Position numbers and translations under genes: made by a program | NCBI GenBank assembly: GCA_963786945.1 | Contig: CAWBAO010000001.1 | Location: 434,001-498,000, forward strand | Direction: 5' to 3' | Origin: JADKCZ01 sp963786945 | GTDB lineage: Bacteria; Myxococcota; Myxococcia; Myxococcales; Anaeromyxobacteraceae | Length of the DNA: 64,000 nucleotides | Shown: one piece after another, positions 36,918 to 45,519 of the stretch | Layout: each line of letters starts with the position of its first letter | Position numbering within the stretch: position 1 is the stretch's first letter | The notes under the pieces: generated by a model | Database searches by the model: none | What the model was told of the DNA's origin: nothing | Seen by the model: only the letters and a program-made list of their open reading frames with translations

Positions 36918-37733
36918 CTACCAGTACTTCTCGACGTGGACCTGGCCGGGGCGGCCCTTCTCGTGGACGGTGAACCCCTCGCCGGTGAGCAGGCTGGTCA
37001 TGTCCTCGATCATGAGCGGGCTGCCGCACAGGAAGACGTGGGTGTCCCGCGCCGTCGGCTTCCGGCCGAAGGCCCGCTCCAGCGCCCCACCCTTCCAGAG
37101 CGACTGGACGTGGCCGGTGGCGCCGCCCCAGGCGGTCGGCTCCTCGGCGGGCCGGCTGACGATGGGCAGGTAGGCGAAGTTGGGGCAGACCCGCGACAGC
37201 GTGGTCAGCTCGGCGGTGTAGCCGAGATCCCAGGAGTGGCGCGCGCCCAGCAGCACGGCGATGCGCCGGCTCGGGTTGGCGGTGATCCCGGTCCGCAGCA
37301 TGCTCATGTAGGGTGCCAGGCCGGTGCCGGTGGCCACCATCACCACGTCCTGGTCGACCGGCACCTCGGCCAGCGTGAAGAGGCCGGTGATCTTCGGCCC
37401 CAGCCAGAGGCGCCCGCCCGGCTGGAGCGCGAAGAGGCGCGGCGTCAGCTCGCCGGAGCGGACCAGCGTGACGAAGAGCTCGAGGTGCTCCCCGGGCAGC
37501 GAGGGCGAGGCGATCGAGTAGGCGCGCCGGATGAAGCGCCCGGGATCGCCCCCCGCCTCCTCCGGATCGGCCAGCGGCGTGCGCGGGGCGCTGGCCGGCA
37601 GCCCCACCACCGCGAACTGGCCGGGCTGGAAGACCGGCACCGGGCCGGCCTCCGGGGCGATGCGGAGCACCATCAGCCCCGGGGCCAGGTCGATCCGCTG
37701 GGTGACCACGGCGTTGAGCTCGACGTTCTTCAC
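36918..37733 (-). CDS. fpr: Ferredoxin/flavodoxin-NADP+ reductase
   Basis: FAD enzyme moving electrons between NADPH and ferredoxin or flavodoxin, 271 aa, plant-type Fpr family. The FAD-binding motif is RRAYSIASP near residue 68, the NADP domain starts with VMVATGTGLAPYMSMLRTG near 132, VFLCGSPLMI is the C-terminal NADP site, and the protein ends in VHVEKYW with the typical aromatic terminus. Downstream of the MshEN gene's opposite end by 13 bases; no operon logic is evident. Confidence 0.94.
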   Translation of the reverse strand: MKNVELNAVVTQRIDLAPGLMVLRIAPEAGPVPVFQPGQFAVVGLPASAPRTPLADPEEAGGDPGRFIRRAYSIASPSLPGEHLELFVTLVRSGELTPRLFALQPGGRLWLGPKITGLFTLAEVPVDQDVVMVATGTGLAPYMSMLRTGITANPSRRIAVLLGARHSWDLGYTAELTTLSRVCPNFAYLPIVSRPAEEPTAWGGATGHVQSLWKGGALERAFGRKPTARDTHVFLCGSPLMIEDMTSLLTGEGFTVHEKGRPGQVHVEKYW

Positions 37734-37746
37734 CGGGGACCTCCCC

Positions 37747-38871
37747 TCACGTGGCGCCCCCCGGCTTGCGCAGCAGCTCGTCGAGCAGCTCCTGCTGGGT
37801 GACGATCTTCTGGCGCAGCATGATGCGGAGCAGGGCCGCCGCCACCTGCGAGGGCTTGACCGGCAGCGGCACGTCGTCCTGCCCGGCCGCCAGCCGCTCC
37901 AGCGCGTCGAGCACCACGATCTCCTTGGGCGTCAGCGGCCGGAGCGCGAGCCGCCCCTCGACCAGCTCCTCCTCGAGGATCACCTCCGGGACCGGCGGCG
38001 GGTGGGCCGGTGGCCGGGGTGGGGCGTCCGTGCGCGGCCTCGCCGGGACGGCCGGCGTCCCGCCCGCGCCCGTCGCCGGCGCGGCGGTGGGCGACGGCGC
38101 CACCCGCGGGTGGCCCGGGGCGGGAGCCGGGGCCTGGGCCGGGCGCGCCGGCCGGGCCGAGGGGAGCGGGAGCGGCGTCAGCTCCACCTCCTCGACCTGC
38201 TCGCGCGGGTCGAAGCCGCCCGGGGGGACGGCGCCGAGCAGCGCGGCGCGGGCGTCCCTGACGGCCTCCGGGGGACGCGGGGCGCCCGTCGGCCCGGGGC
38301 GCGGAGCCCGCTGCATCTGCTTCTCGAGGACCTCGGTGGAGCCGCCGCCGAACGGGTCGGCCAGCGGCGGCAGGAACTCGCCGCTCACCTCGGTGTCGAG
38401 GGAGATGGCCTCCAGCTGCTGCGAGTCGGACGGGTAGTAGGTCCGGATGGCCTCGGCGATCTCGCGATCGCCGCCGATGCAGACCTTGACCCGCCGATTG
38501 GTGCGGAAGCGCAGCTCGTCGGAGATGCCGAGGTTGGTCGGGTCCGCCATGGCCACCGTGAGCGTGGACTGGTCCGCCGCCATGGGGAAGAGGGCGTGGC
38601 GCACCGCGAAGTCCTTGCCGACCAGCTTGAGCGCCGCCTCCAGGGCGAGCGGCTCGAGCGAGCCCAGGCGGGCCACCTCGTAGCCGAGCGTGCGGGCCAG
38701 CGCCTCGACGATGGCCGCCTCGCTGGTGAGCTTCAGGTCGAGGATGGCCTGGCCGAGCTTGCCGCCCCAGCGGCGCTGGTGGCCCAGCGCCGAGTGCAGC
38801 ATGGTCTCGTCGATCACGCCCGCCTCGATGAGCAGCTCCCCCAGTCGTTTCTTGGCCGCCATCGGCAGCAA
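37747..38871 (-). CDS. MshEN (GspE N-terminal)-domain protein
   Basis: 374 aa from ATG 38871 (ATG 38862, MAAKKRLGELL, is equally possible). The N-terminal part (about 5-150) is an MshEN/GspE_N fold with LGELLIEAGVIDETMLHSAL, GYEVARLGSLEPL, MADPTNLGISDELRF and GGDREIAEAIRTYY. A long Pro/Ala-rich linker (about 185-290) leads to a conserved C-terminal helix bundle (LTPKEIVVLDALERLA to LLDELLRKPG). There is no ATPase domain. Some MshEN domains bind cyclic di-GMP, so a signalling or motility-linked role is possible. Confidence 0.85.
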   Translation of the reverse strand: MLPMAAKKRLGELLIEAGVIDETMLHSALGHQRRWGGKLGQAILDLKLTSEAAIVEALARTLGYEVARLGSLEPLALEAALKLVGKDFAVRHALFPMAADQSTLTVAMADPTNLGISDELRFRTNRRVKVCIGGDREIAEAIRTYYPSDSQQLEAISLDTEVSGEFLPPLADPFGGGSTEVLEKQMQRAPRPGPTGAPRPPEAVRDARAALLGAVPPGGFDPREQVEEVELTPLPLPSARPARPAQAPAPAPGHPRVAPSPTAAPATGAGGTPAVPARPRTDAPPRPPAHPPPVPEVILEEELVEGRLALRPLTPKEIVVLDALERLAAGQDDVPLPVKPSQVAAALLRIMLRQKIVTQQELLDELLRKPGGAT

Positions 38872-38960
38872 TGTAGCGCCGCCATCGGGCCGGGTCGAGC
38901 CGGCCGCCGGCCGGTCCCCGGGCGGGTGACCCCTTCGAAGAGGCCCCGGCCGCGCCGGCC

Positions 38961-39419
38961 CTACCTGGCCCCCTCGGTGCGCGTGGCGATGGCCAGCCGC
39001 TGCAGCCCGATCCGGCGGGCCAGCTCCATCACCGCCACCACCCGGCCATGGGCCACGCCCTCGTCGGCCTGGATCAGGACCAGGGTGTCGGGGTTCTTCT
39101 CGGCCGAGGCGGAGAGCATGGAGCGCAGCTCCGGCTCCTCCACCACCTTGCCGCCCACCACCACCCGGCCGTCGGCGAGGATGGCGATGGAGACGTTCTG
39201 CGCCACCGCCGCGTCCCCCTTGCCCCCCTTGGGCAGCGTCACCTTGAAGCCGCCCTTGTCGGCGCCAGCCTCGGTGATGGCGGTGGTGGTCACCATGAAG
39301 ATGATGAGCAGCACCAGGAAGATGTCGGTGAGCGGCGTGATGTTGATGTCGGCGAAGATGGATCCGTCCCCATCGCCCTCCCCCTCGTGGCCGCCGCCGC
39401 TCGGGCCTCCCAGCGCCAC
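38961..39419 (-). CDS. exbD: ExbD/TolR-family biopolymer transport protein
   Basis: 152 aa from GTG 39419, two bases after the exbB stop. A short Gly/acidic N-terminus is followed by the family signature ADINITPLTDIFLVLLIIFM with the membrane helix and its essential Asp, then a periplasmic domain (NVSIAILADGRVVVGGKVVE; DTLVLIQADEGVAHGRVVAV). Uses the proton gradient with ExbB to energise outer-membrane transport or envelope tasks. No TonB is seen in the window. Confidence 0.93.
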   Translation of the reverse strand: MALGGPSGGGHEGEGDGDGSIFADINITPLTDIFLVLLIIFMVTTTAITEAGADKGGFKVTLPKGGKGDAAVAQNVSIAILADGRVVVGGKVVEEPELRSMLSASAEKNPDTLVLIQADEGVAHGRVVAVMELARRIGLQRLAIATRTEGAR

Positions 39420-39421
39420 GG

Positions 39422-40123
39422 TCAGCCCTCCCCGCCGGCGGCCCGGGCCGGCGCGCCGGCCCGGAGCGAGGGCAGCAGCTCCTTGACCAGCTCCAGGTAC
39501 TCCTCGGTGAGGAGCCGGAGCTGCAGCGTCAGCTGCTGCACGTGGGTGTTGAGGACGTTGAAGAGGACCACCGCCAGCACCGCCACGGCGATGCCGGCCG
39601 CGGTGGTGATGAGCGCCTCCGAGATGCCGGCCGACACCACGGCGAAGCCGCCCTGGCCGGTGTGGGCCATGTCGTGGAAGGCGTTCATGATGCCGACCAC
39701 GGTGCCGAACAGGCCGACGAAGGGCGCCGTGGCGCCCACGGTGCCGAGGATCCAGAGGCCGCGCCGCATCCGCAGGGTGACCCGCTGCCGCTCGCGCTCC
39801 ACCGCCGCCATGATCCGGTCGGCGTTCGGCTCCGCGGCCGGGCGTCCCGCCAGCGAGCCGCCCTTGGGCGTGAGGGCCACCAGCGCCGCCAGGAAGACCT
39901 CGGCGGCCATCGAGGTGGAGCGCTCGCACTGGGCCCGGCCGTCGTCGAGGTCGCCGCGGAACAGCGCCCGGCCCACCGCGTCGGCCAGCGAGCGCGCCTT
40001 GTCGCCGAAGCCCCACAGGGCGATGGTCCGCTCCACCGCCGCCGCCACGGCGATGACCGAGCAGGCGATGATCACCCAGAGGGAGAAGCTCGACTTGACG
40101 AGCTGCAGGAGGTTCTGGTCCAC
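39422..40123 (-). CDS. exbB: ExbB/TolQ-family proton channel
   Basis: 233 aa with three helices in the usual places (about 12-32, 122-145 and 165-190). Conserved segments: GLWILGTVGATAPFVGLFGTVVGIM (quoted in part), VSAGISEALITTAAGIAVAV, and an N-terminal SSFSLWVIIACSVIAVAAAV. It forms the motor channel with ExbD. The operon is DUF4292 lipoprotein-exbB-exbD on minus. Confidence 0.94.
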   Translation of the reverse strand: MDQNLLQLVKSSFSLWVIIACSVIAVAAAVERTIALWGFGDKARSLADAVGRALFRGDLDDGRAQCERSTSMAAEVFLAALVALTPKGGSLAGRPAAEPNADRIMAAVERERQRVTLRMRRGLWILGTVGATAPFVGLFGTVVGIMNAFHDMAHTGQGGFAVVSAGISEALITTAAGIAVAVLAVVLFNVLNTHVQQLTLQLRLLTEEYLELVKELLPSLRAGAPARAAGGEG

Positions 40124-40156
40124 GATGGCTCCGGGGTGCGGCGGTGAGGGGGGATC

Positions 40157-40954
40157 CTAAGGCGCGGGCGGGTCGAGATCCACGACCCGGGCGCCGGCGG
40201 GGGGATCGGGTCGGAACAGGGACGGGTCGACGGGCCGGTTCACCTCCAGCTCGCGCCAGTGGAGCGTGAGGGCCACGTCGGCCTGGGGCAGGCGCGCCGA
40301 CAGGTCGGTGGGGAGGCGCAGGCCGGCCCGGGTGCGGTGGACCGAGAACTCGGCCTCGAGCCCGGCCGGCACCTCGCCCCCGGCGGTGAGGCGGCGCACC
40401 CGCGAGGCCAGGATGGCGGCGCCCGGGCCCACCTCCAGCCGCTGCAGCAGGTCGCCCTGGCGCAGGGTGAGGACCACCACCCCGTCGCCCGCCTCGGCCG
40501 CCACCGCCGGGCCGTCGAGCAGCGGCGCCGAGCCGCACAGCAGCGTCACCAGCTCCTCGGGGGCGAGCGGCACCGGCACCAGCCTGGCCAGGTTGGCGGG
40601 CGTGGCCGCGCCCCGCATGAAGGTCCGCTGGCGGGCGTCGTAGAGGGCGAGGCGCCCGTCCTCCACCGCCAGCAGCGCCACCACGTTGCCGAAGAAGTCG
40701 TAGGCCTCGACCCGCACCCGGCCCGGGCGCTCGGCCACCAGGAACTGCTCCGCCCCGCCGCTGCCGCCGGGCGAGTCGACGCCCACCCGGGCCCGTCCCT
40801 GCACGCTCACCACCCGGGCCTGCGCCGCCTTCACCGCCTCCAGCAGCTGGGCCGGGTCGAGCGAGAGGTCGGGCGGCGGCCGCCGCGGGTGGCAGCCGGC
40901 CAGCAGCACCAGGGCGCCGGCCGCGACCCGCCGGGCCACCGGGCCCGGCCTCAC
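40157..40954 (-). CDS. DUF4292/LolB-like outer-membrane lipoprotein
   Basis: 265 aa from GTG 40954, whose start overlaps the stop of the PLP enzyme. The lipobox LVLLAGC (near residue 22) marks a lipoprotein. The body is beta-rich, with VVSVQGRARVGVDSPGGSGG, RVRVEAYDFFGNVVALLAVE, and a C-terminal VALTLHWRELEVNRPVDPSLF, as in DUF4292 and LolB-like folds. Probably a periplasmic-facing lipoprotein that binds a hydrophobic ligand. Followed by exbBD. Confidence 0.83.
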   Translation of the reverse strand: MRPGPVARRVAAGALVLLAGCHPRRPPPDLSLDPAQLLEAVKAAQARVVSVQGRARVGVDSPGGSGGAEQFLVAERPGRVRVEAYDFFGNVVALLAVEDGRLALYDARQRTFMRGAATPANLARLVPVPLAPEELVTLLCGSAPLLDGPAVAAEAGDGVVVLTLRQGDLLQRLEVGPGAAILASRVRRLTAGGEVPAGLEAEFSVHRTRAGLRLPTDLSARLPQADVALTLHWRELEVNRPVDPSLFRPDPPAGARVVDLDPPAP

Positions 40955-42126
40955 GCCTGCTCCAGGGCCTGGGTGAGGTCGGCCAGCAGGTCGCCGGCGT
41001 CCTCCAGCCCCACCGAGACCCGCAGCAGGCCGCGGTCGATCCCCTGCGCCGCCAGCTCGGCGTCGGTGGCGTTGCGGTGGGAGGAGATGACCGGGATGGA
41101 GGCGAGGCTCTCCACGCCGCCCAGCGAGGAGGCCCTCGCCACGATGCGGAGCGCGTCGTGGACGCGGCAGCAGGGCTCGAAGCCGCCCTTCACCGAGAGC
41201 GACAGGACGCCGCCGCCGCCGCGCAGCTGGCGGCGCGCCAGGTCGTGGTCGGGGTGGGAGGGGAGGAACGGGTAGTGCACCCGGGCCACCCGGGGGTGGT
41301 GCTGCAGCGCCTCGGCGAGGCGCAGGGCGGTGGCGTTCTGCCGCTCGACGCGGATCTCCAGGGTCTTCATGCCGCGGATGAGGTCGTAGGCCACCGCCGG
41401 GTCCATGGTGCCGCCGGCGGTCCGGCGCACCTCCAGAACCGGCGCCAGCGCCGCCTTGTTCCCGGCCACGGCGCCCGCCAGGTGGTCGCAGTGGCCGTTC
41501 AGGTACTTGGTGGCGCTGTGGATGACCAGGTCCACGCCCAGCGCCGCCGGCCGCAGGTTGACGGGGGTGGCGAAGGTGGCGTCCACCATGGAGAGGATGC
41601 CGCGGGCCCGGCAGGCCGCCGCCACCGCGGCCACGTCGACCACCCGCAGGGTGGGGTTGGTCGGGGTCTCGAAGAGCAGCGCCCGGGTCCCCGGCGGCGC
41701 CGCCGCGGCCGCCTCGGCGAGGCGGTGGATGGGGACCTCCAGCACCTTCACGCCGAAGCGGGCCAGGATGGTCCGGGCCAGCCGGGTGGTCTGGCCGTAG
41801 ATGGTGTCGGCCACCAGCAGCGTGTCCCCGGCCGCCAGGCAGGCCACCAGCGCCGCGTGGATGGCCGCCATCCCCGAGGCGAAGAGGGCGGCCTGCTCGG
41901 TCCCCTCCAGCAGCGCCACCTTCCGCTCGGCGGCGATCACGGTGGGGTTCTCCAGGCGCGAGTAGAGCCACTTGCCGTCGGGCGCGTCGAGGTAGGCGGC
42001 CGCGTCGGCCGCCGAGCCGAAGCGGTAGGTGGTGGTCTGGAAGATCGGCGTGTTCACCGCGGGTACGGACCAGACCTGGTCCTCGCCGCCGTGGACCGCC
42101 AGGGTGCCGAGCTTCGGGTGGGGCAT
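40951..42126 (-). CDS. Trans-sulfuration PLP enzyme (cystathionine gamma-synthase/lyase family)
   Basis: 391-aa PLP-dependent Cys/Met metabolism enzyme. PLP-binding lysine is in HSATKYLNGHCDHLAG (near residue 200). Other family marks: YSRLENPTVIAAERKVALLE, ASGMAAIHAALVACLAAGD, ETPTNPTLRVVDVAAV and SLGGVESLASIPVISSHRNA. The family includes MetB, MetC, CGL and MGL; the sequence alone does not tell which. The GTGA overlap with the lipoprotein gene suggests shared transcription without a functional link. Confidence 0.93.
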   Translation of the reverse strand: MPHPKLGTLAVHGGEDQVWSVPAVNTPIFQTTTYRFGSAADAAAYLDAPDGKWLYSRLENPTVIAAERKVALLEGTEQAALFASGMAAIHAALVACLAAGDTLLVADTIYGQTTRLARTILARFGVKVLEVPIHRLAEAAAAAPPGTRALLFETPTNPTLRVVDVAAVAAACRARGILSMVDATFATPVNLRPAALGVDLVIHSATKYLNGHCDHLAGAVAGNKAALAPVLEVRRTAGGTMDPAVAYDLIRGMKTLEIRVERQNATALRLAEALQHHPRVARVHYPFLPSHPDHDLARRQLRGGGGVLSLSVKGGFEPCCRVHDALRIVARASSLGGVESLASIPVISSHRNATDAELAAQGIDRGLLRVSVGLEDAGDLLADLTQALEQA

Positions 42127-42172
42127 GTGGGGCTCTCCGGAACGCCGGCGCGTCGCCGCCGGAGGGCGACGC

Positions 42173-43021
42173 TTAGAACAGGCGCGCCCGCTTGTCGAGC
42201 CACTCCCGGGCGCGCCGCCTCGCCACCGCCTGCTCCGGCCCCCGCTCGGCGGCGTCGGGCGCGGCCAGCACCTCGCCGAGCAGCCGCTCGAAGCCGGCCC
42301 GGTCCTGCAGCAGCACCGAGAGGGTCCGGGCCTCGTCGATCCGCCGCCACGGCTCGTCGGGGAAGAGCTGGCCGGCCCGCTCGAAGCGGGCCTGCGCCGC
42401 CCCGGCCCCGCCCCCGGCCGCGGCCGGCAGCATCGCCGACCAGGCCCCCAGCGCCCGCAGCGGGCCGCCCGCCTCCAGCCGCTCGTCGAGGGCCGCGGCC
42501 CGCGCCATCAGCGCCAGCGCCTGGTCCTTCACGGCCAGCACCGCGGCCGGGCCGGTCCCCTGCGCCACCCCGAAGCGGCCCAGCGCCAGCCAGTAGAGCG
42601 GCTCGGCGCCGGACGGCTCCACCAGCGCCGCCGCCTCGGCCAGCGGCCGGCCCTGGTCCACCGCCGCGGCGAAGCGCGGCGAGGCGGTCCGCAGCGCCCG
42701 CTCGGCGGCGCGCGAGGAGGCGTCGTGCGCGGCCAGCGCCTCGGCCGGCAGCGCGGCGGCCAGCGCGCGGAACCCCTCGGCGCGGGCCAGCCGCAGCTCG
42801 ACGGCCGGATCCCCGGGACGCGCCGCGGCGGCGCGCCGCCAGGCCGCGAGGGCGACCTGCAGGCCGGCCGGATCGGCGCGGCGGGGCCAGGCGGCGTCCC
42901 CCTCGGCGAGGGCGGCCTGGACGGCCTCGGCGCTGCTGGCCGGGGCGGGGCGCTCCGCCGGCCCGCCCGGGCAGCCGGCCACGGCGAGCAGCAGGCCGAG
43001 CGCGAGGGCGCGGCGCCTCAC
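42173..43021 (-). CDS. TPR-type lipoprotein (TatT-like)
   Basis: 282 aa with an N-terminal MRRRALALGLLLAVAG and lipobox AVAGC (Cys near residue 17). The rest is all-helical, Ala-rich, with TPR-like spacing (AWRRAAAARPGDPAVELRLA; PLYWLALGRFGVAQG; RRIDEARTLSVLLQDRAGFE). The SGAEPLYWLALGRFGVAQG block recalls the T-component of TRAP-associated lipoproteins (TatT), but no TRAP transporter genes are near, so the name is tentative. Confidence 0.68.
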   Translation of the reverse strand: MRRRALALGLLLAVAGCPGGPAERPAPASSAEAVQAALAEGDAAWPRRADPAGLQVALAAWRRAAAARPGDPAVELRLARAEGFRALAAALPAEALAAHDASSRAAERALRTASPRFAAAVDQGRPLAEAAALVEPSGAEPLYWLALGRFGVAQGTGPAAVLAVKDQALALMARAAALDERLEAGGPLRALGAWSAMLPAAAGGGAGAAQARFERAGQLFPDEPWRRIDEARTLSVLLQDRAGFERLLGEVLAAPDAAERGPEQAVARRRAREWLDKRARLF

Positions 43022-43029
43022 GGCTCGCC

Positions 43030-43863
43030 CTACCTCCGCTTCTTGCCGGCGGGCTTCCGGGCCGGCTTCCGCGGCGCCGGCCTGCGGGCGGGCTTCCGGG
43101 CCGCCTTCCTGGCCGCCTTCCGCGGCGCCGGCTTCCTGGCGGCGGGCCTGGCCGGGGCCGCCTTCTTCCCGGCCGCCTTCACGGGCGCCGGCCTGGCCGG
43201 CGGGCTCGCCTTGGCCTGGGGACGGGCCGGCGCGGTGGGCCTGGGGGCGACCGCCCCCGGCGGCGGGGCCGGCGGCGCGATGGGGCGGGCGGGCTGGAGC
43301 GCGCGCGGCACCGGCGGCGGCCGCGGCGGCATGGCGCGGCTCAGGCGGGCCAGCCGCGCCTCCTCCTCGGCCGGCGTCACGTGGAGCGCGGGCTGGCCGG
43401 CGCGCTGCCGGGCCTCGTCCTCGGACGAGTAGTAGAGCTGGTAGGTGGCCAGGCCGCGCGTCACCAGCTCGCCGCGCTGGTTCTCCGCCCAGAGCTCGAG
43501 GTCGATGGTGTAGGCGTCGCCCGGCTCGAAGCGGCGGTCCACCACCCGCCCGCGCGCCGTGAGGACGTCGCCGGGCCAGATGAACTTCACCAGCCGGGAC
43601 TGGAGCCTCTTGAGGCGCGCCCCGCGGGTCCAGTCGGTGGCCAGCTCGGCGAGGAAGCCCATGCCGATGGTGCCCGGCGCGAAGGCGCTGGGGAAGCCGG
43701 AGGCGCGGGCGTGCGGCTCGTCGATGTAGAGCGGGTTCCAGTCGCCGGCGGCCCCGACGTAGCGGGCGATCTGCAGGCGATCGACCGGCGGCTTGACCAG
43801 CGGCGGGAGCTCGTCGCCCACCTTGACGGCCTCGAAGTAGAGCTGGCGCACGTTGATGGTCAT
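43030..43863 (-). CDS. MaoC-like hydratase with a histone H1-like AKP-rich tail
   Basis: 277 aa. The N-terminal half (about 1-150) is a hotdog-fold MaoC-type domain with VGAAGDWNPLYIDEPHARAS, AFAPGTIGMGFLAELATDW, KFIWPGDVLTARGRVVDRR and TRGLATYQLYYSS. The C-terminal half (about 165-277) is a low-complexity chain of Ala, Lys, Pro and Arg (KAAGKKAAPARPAARKPAP..., ending KPAGKKRR), like eukaryotic H1 tails and bacterial AlgP/HctB proteins. Such tails usually bind nucleic acid or polyanions. The operon partner is the N-terminal-type MaoC gene 6 bases upstream, so the two may form a heteromeric (3R)-hydroxyacyl hydratase. Confidence 0.85.
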   Translation of the reverse strand: MTINVRQLYFEAVKVGDELPPLVKPPVDRLQIARYVGAAGDWNPLYIDEPHARASGFPSAFAPGTIGMGFLAELATDWTRGARLKRLQSRLVKFIWPGDVLTARGRVVDRRFEPGDAYTIDLELWAENQRGELVTRGLATYQLYYSSEDEARQRAGQPALHVTPAEEEARLARLSRAMPPRPPPVPRALQPARPIAPPAPPPGAVAPRPTAPARPQAKASPPARPAPVKAAGKKAAPARPAARKPAPRKAARKAARKPARRPAPRKPARKPAGKKRR

Positions 43864-43869
43864 GGTCCC

Positions 43870-44307
43870 CTACCCCCGCCGCAGGATGAAGGTGGCCCGC
43901 GACCGGAAGACCAGGACGCCCTGCTCGTCGCGCCCCTCGTCCTCGATGACGATGACGTCCATCGGGCCGCTGGGGCCGGAGCGCTCCTGCACGTCGGCCA
44001 CCTTGCTGCGGACCGTGAGCCGGTCGCCGGCCACGATGGGGCGGCCGAACTCGAAGGCCTGCTCGCCGTGGAGCATCGAGCGCGTGCCGAGGTCGAGCGA
44101 GTGGCGGAAGCGCTCGCCCCAGCCCAGCGTGAGCGCGAAGGTGGCCGGCGCCACCAGCCCCGGGTAGCCGGCGGCGCGGGCCGCCACCTCGTCGAGCGCC
44201 AGCGGGTTGGGATCGCCCAGCGCCTCGGCGAAGCGCCGGATGGCCCCCTTCTCCACCTCGTGGAGGACGGGCTCGCTCTGGCGGCCGATGAGGGACTTGT
44301 CGAGCAT
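43870..44307 (-). CDS. MaoC N-terminal/FAS1-type dehydratase-like protein
   Basis: 145-aa hotdog-fold protein beginning MLDKSLIGRQSEPVLHEVEK, with IRRFAEALGDPNPLALDEVA, LVAPATFALTLGWGERF, LHGEQAFEFGRPIVAGDRLT and VADVQERSGPSGPMDVIVIE. It matches the FAS1_DH/MaoC_dehydrat_N family, which typically pairs with a MaoC protein as the next gene does. Together they may hydrate enoyl-CoA or a related thioester. Confidence 0.86.
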   Translation of the reverse strand: MLDKSLIGRQSEPVLHEVEKGAIRRFAEALGDPNPLALDEVAARAAGYPGLVAPATFALTLGWGERFRHSLDLGTRSMLHGEQAFEFGRPIVAGDRLTVRSKVADVQERSGPSGPMDVIVIEDEGRDEQGVLVFRSRATFILRRG

Positions 44308-44320
44308 GGTGGCTCCGGGC

Positions 44321-45298
44321 CTAGCGCCCTGCCGGCAGGTCGAGGACCGTGATCAGGCCTCGCCGCTCGGTGATGGCCAGCGCCGCGTGCACCACGGCGT
44401 TGGCGGTGGCCGCCTCGCCCGGGATCCCCCCGGGCACCACCGCGCGCAGCGGCGGATCGGCGTCGATCTCCACCTCGTCGCGCGGCTCTTCCGCGCCGAG
44501 GGCGAACTGCAGCTCCAGCCGGACCACTTCCCGGCCCTCCGCGAAGGCGCGCGCCACCTGCTGGACGCCCGCCACCTGCCCGGCCTTGACCCCGTGGGCG
44601 TCCTCGTCGGCGAGCAGCGGCGTCAGCTCCTCGTCCACCTCGTCGAACTCCAGCCCGCAGCCCACCGCCACCAGCGCCGCCGACTCGGCCAGGCCGACGT
44701 GGCCCACCTGGCCGCGCTCCTCGGCCGCCTCGAAGGCCGCCGGATCGAGGCCGATGCCGAGCTTGCCCCGCAGCGCGTCCCGGCGCCCGGCCACGTCCAC
44801 CACCCGCAGGCCGCGGACGTGCCGCACCTCGCCCAGCACCTGCGCCAGCACCGCCGGCAGCCGGTCCAGCGAGAAGCCGGGGTTCACGCCGGTGCCGACC
44901 ACCGCCACGTCGTGGGCCTCGCAGAAGAGGTCGAGCGCGTCGGCCTCCGACTCGTGGTGGAGCCAGGGCCAGGCCAGCTCCTCGCAGGTGGAGACCACCG
45001 AGCAGCCTGCCTTCACCGCGCGTCGAATGACGGGGAGCGCCGCCTCGAAGGAGGAGGTGGTGGCCATGAGGACCACGCCGCCGCGGGCCTCGATGAAGGC
45101 GGGGGCCGGGTCGGCGCCGACGGTGAGCCCGCCGGCCGGGCGGCCGAGCAGCTGGTCGAGCTTCTTCCCGGCCAGGGCCGGCGCGGTGTCGATGGCCCCC
45201 ACCAGCCGCAGCTCCGGGCGCGCGAGGACGGCCCGGGCGATCCCCCGCCCGACCTCGCCGAGCCCCATGAGCACGACCGGAATGGCTGCTTCGGCCAC
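44321..45298 (-). CDS. DapB-fold NAD(P)-dependent oxidoreductase (2,4-diaminopentanoate dehydrogenase-like)
   Basis: 325 aa from GTG 45298, chosen for GGAGGG about 6 bases upstream and because the protein then starts at the Rossmann strand (IPVVLMGLGEVGRGIARAVL). Further blocks: LVGAIDTAPALAGKKLDQLL, VVLMATTSSFEAALPVIRRA, GCSVVSTCEELAWPWLHHES and GVNPGFSLDRLPAVLAQVLG. These resemble dihydrodipicolinate reductase-like proteins such as diaminopentanoate dehydrogenase (Ord). The substrate is not known. First gene of the minus-strand run with the MaoC genes, driven by the promoter at 45363-45392. Confidence 0.8.
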   Translation of the reverse strand: MAEAAIPVVLMGLGEVGRGIARAVLARPELRLVGAIDTAPALAGKKLDQLLGRPAGGLTVGADPAPAFIEARGGVVLMATTSSFEAALPVIRRAVKAGCSVVSTCEELAWPWLHHESEADALDLFCEAHDVAVVGTGVNPGFSLDRLPAVLAQVLGEVRHVRGLRVVDVAGRRDALRGKLGIGLDPAAFEAAEERGQVGHVGLAESAALVAVGCGLEFDEVDEELTPLLADEDAHGVKAGQVAGVQQVARAFAEGREVVRLELQFALGAEEPRDEVEIDADPPLRAVVPGGIPGEAATANAVVHAALAITERRGLITVLDLPAGR

Positions 45299-45362
45299 GA
45301 CCGCCCTCCACGCCTCGAATCCAGGGTCCGGGAATGTCCGGATCTCCGAAGGTTGACGCACC

Positions 45363-45392
45363 TTTATAGGGCATCGCCCAAACCCCTATCAA
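45363..45392 (-). promoter_or_regulatory. Sigma-70-type promoter for the minus-strand operon beginning at 45298
   Basis: On the minus strand: TTGATA (45387-45392), an 18-base spacer, then TATAAA (45363-45368). The boxes are near consensus and stand in a small AT-rich pocket in otherwise very GC-rich DNA. A start of transcription about 57 bases before the GTG at 45298 would follow. This is the clearest sigma-70 promoter in the window. Confidence 0.6.
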
Positions 45393-45519
45393 GAAAAGCA
45401 GGAGGTTCCGGCGGATCGCGACCCGCCCGGGGCGTGAATCGGCCCCGGCTCGATTCGACTCAGGCGTGGTGCGTCAAGTGGCCGATACGACAAGTCAATA
45501 TTGCAGTTCGAGGCGGCCG

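Noticed and set aside
43030..43250. GC-rich repeats in the MaoC gene as a CRISPR or satellite array
   Set aside because: They encode the Ala/Lys/Pro tail in frame and have no spacer structure.
41077..44352. A 1091-aa plus-strand ORF opposite the PLP enzyme, lipoprotein and MaoC genes
   Set aside because: Arg/Pro/Gly-rich shadow without any recognisable motif.
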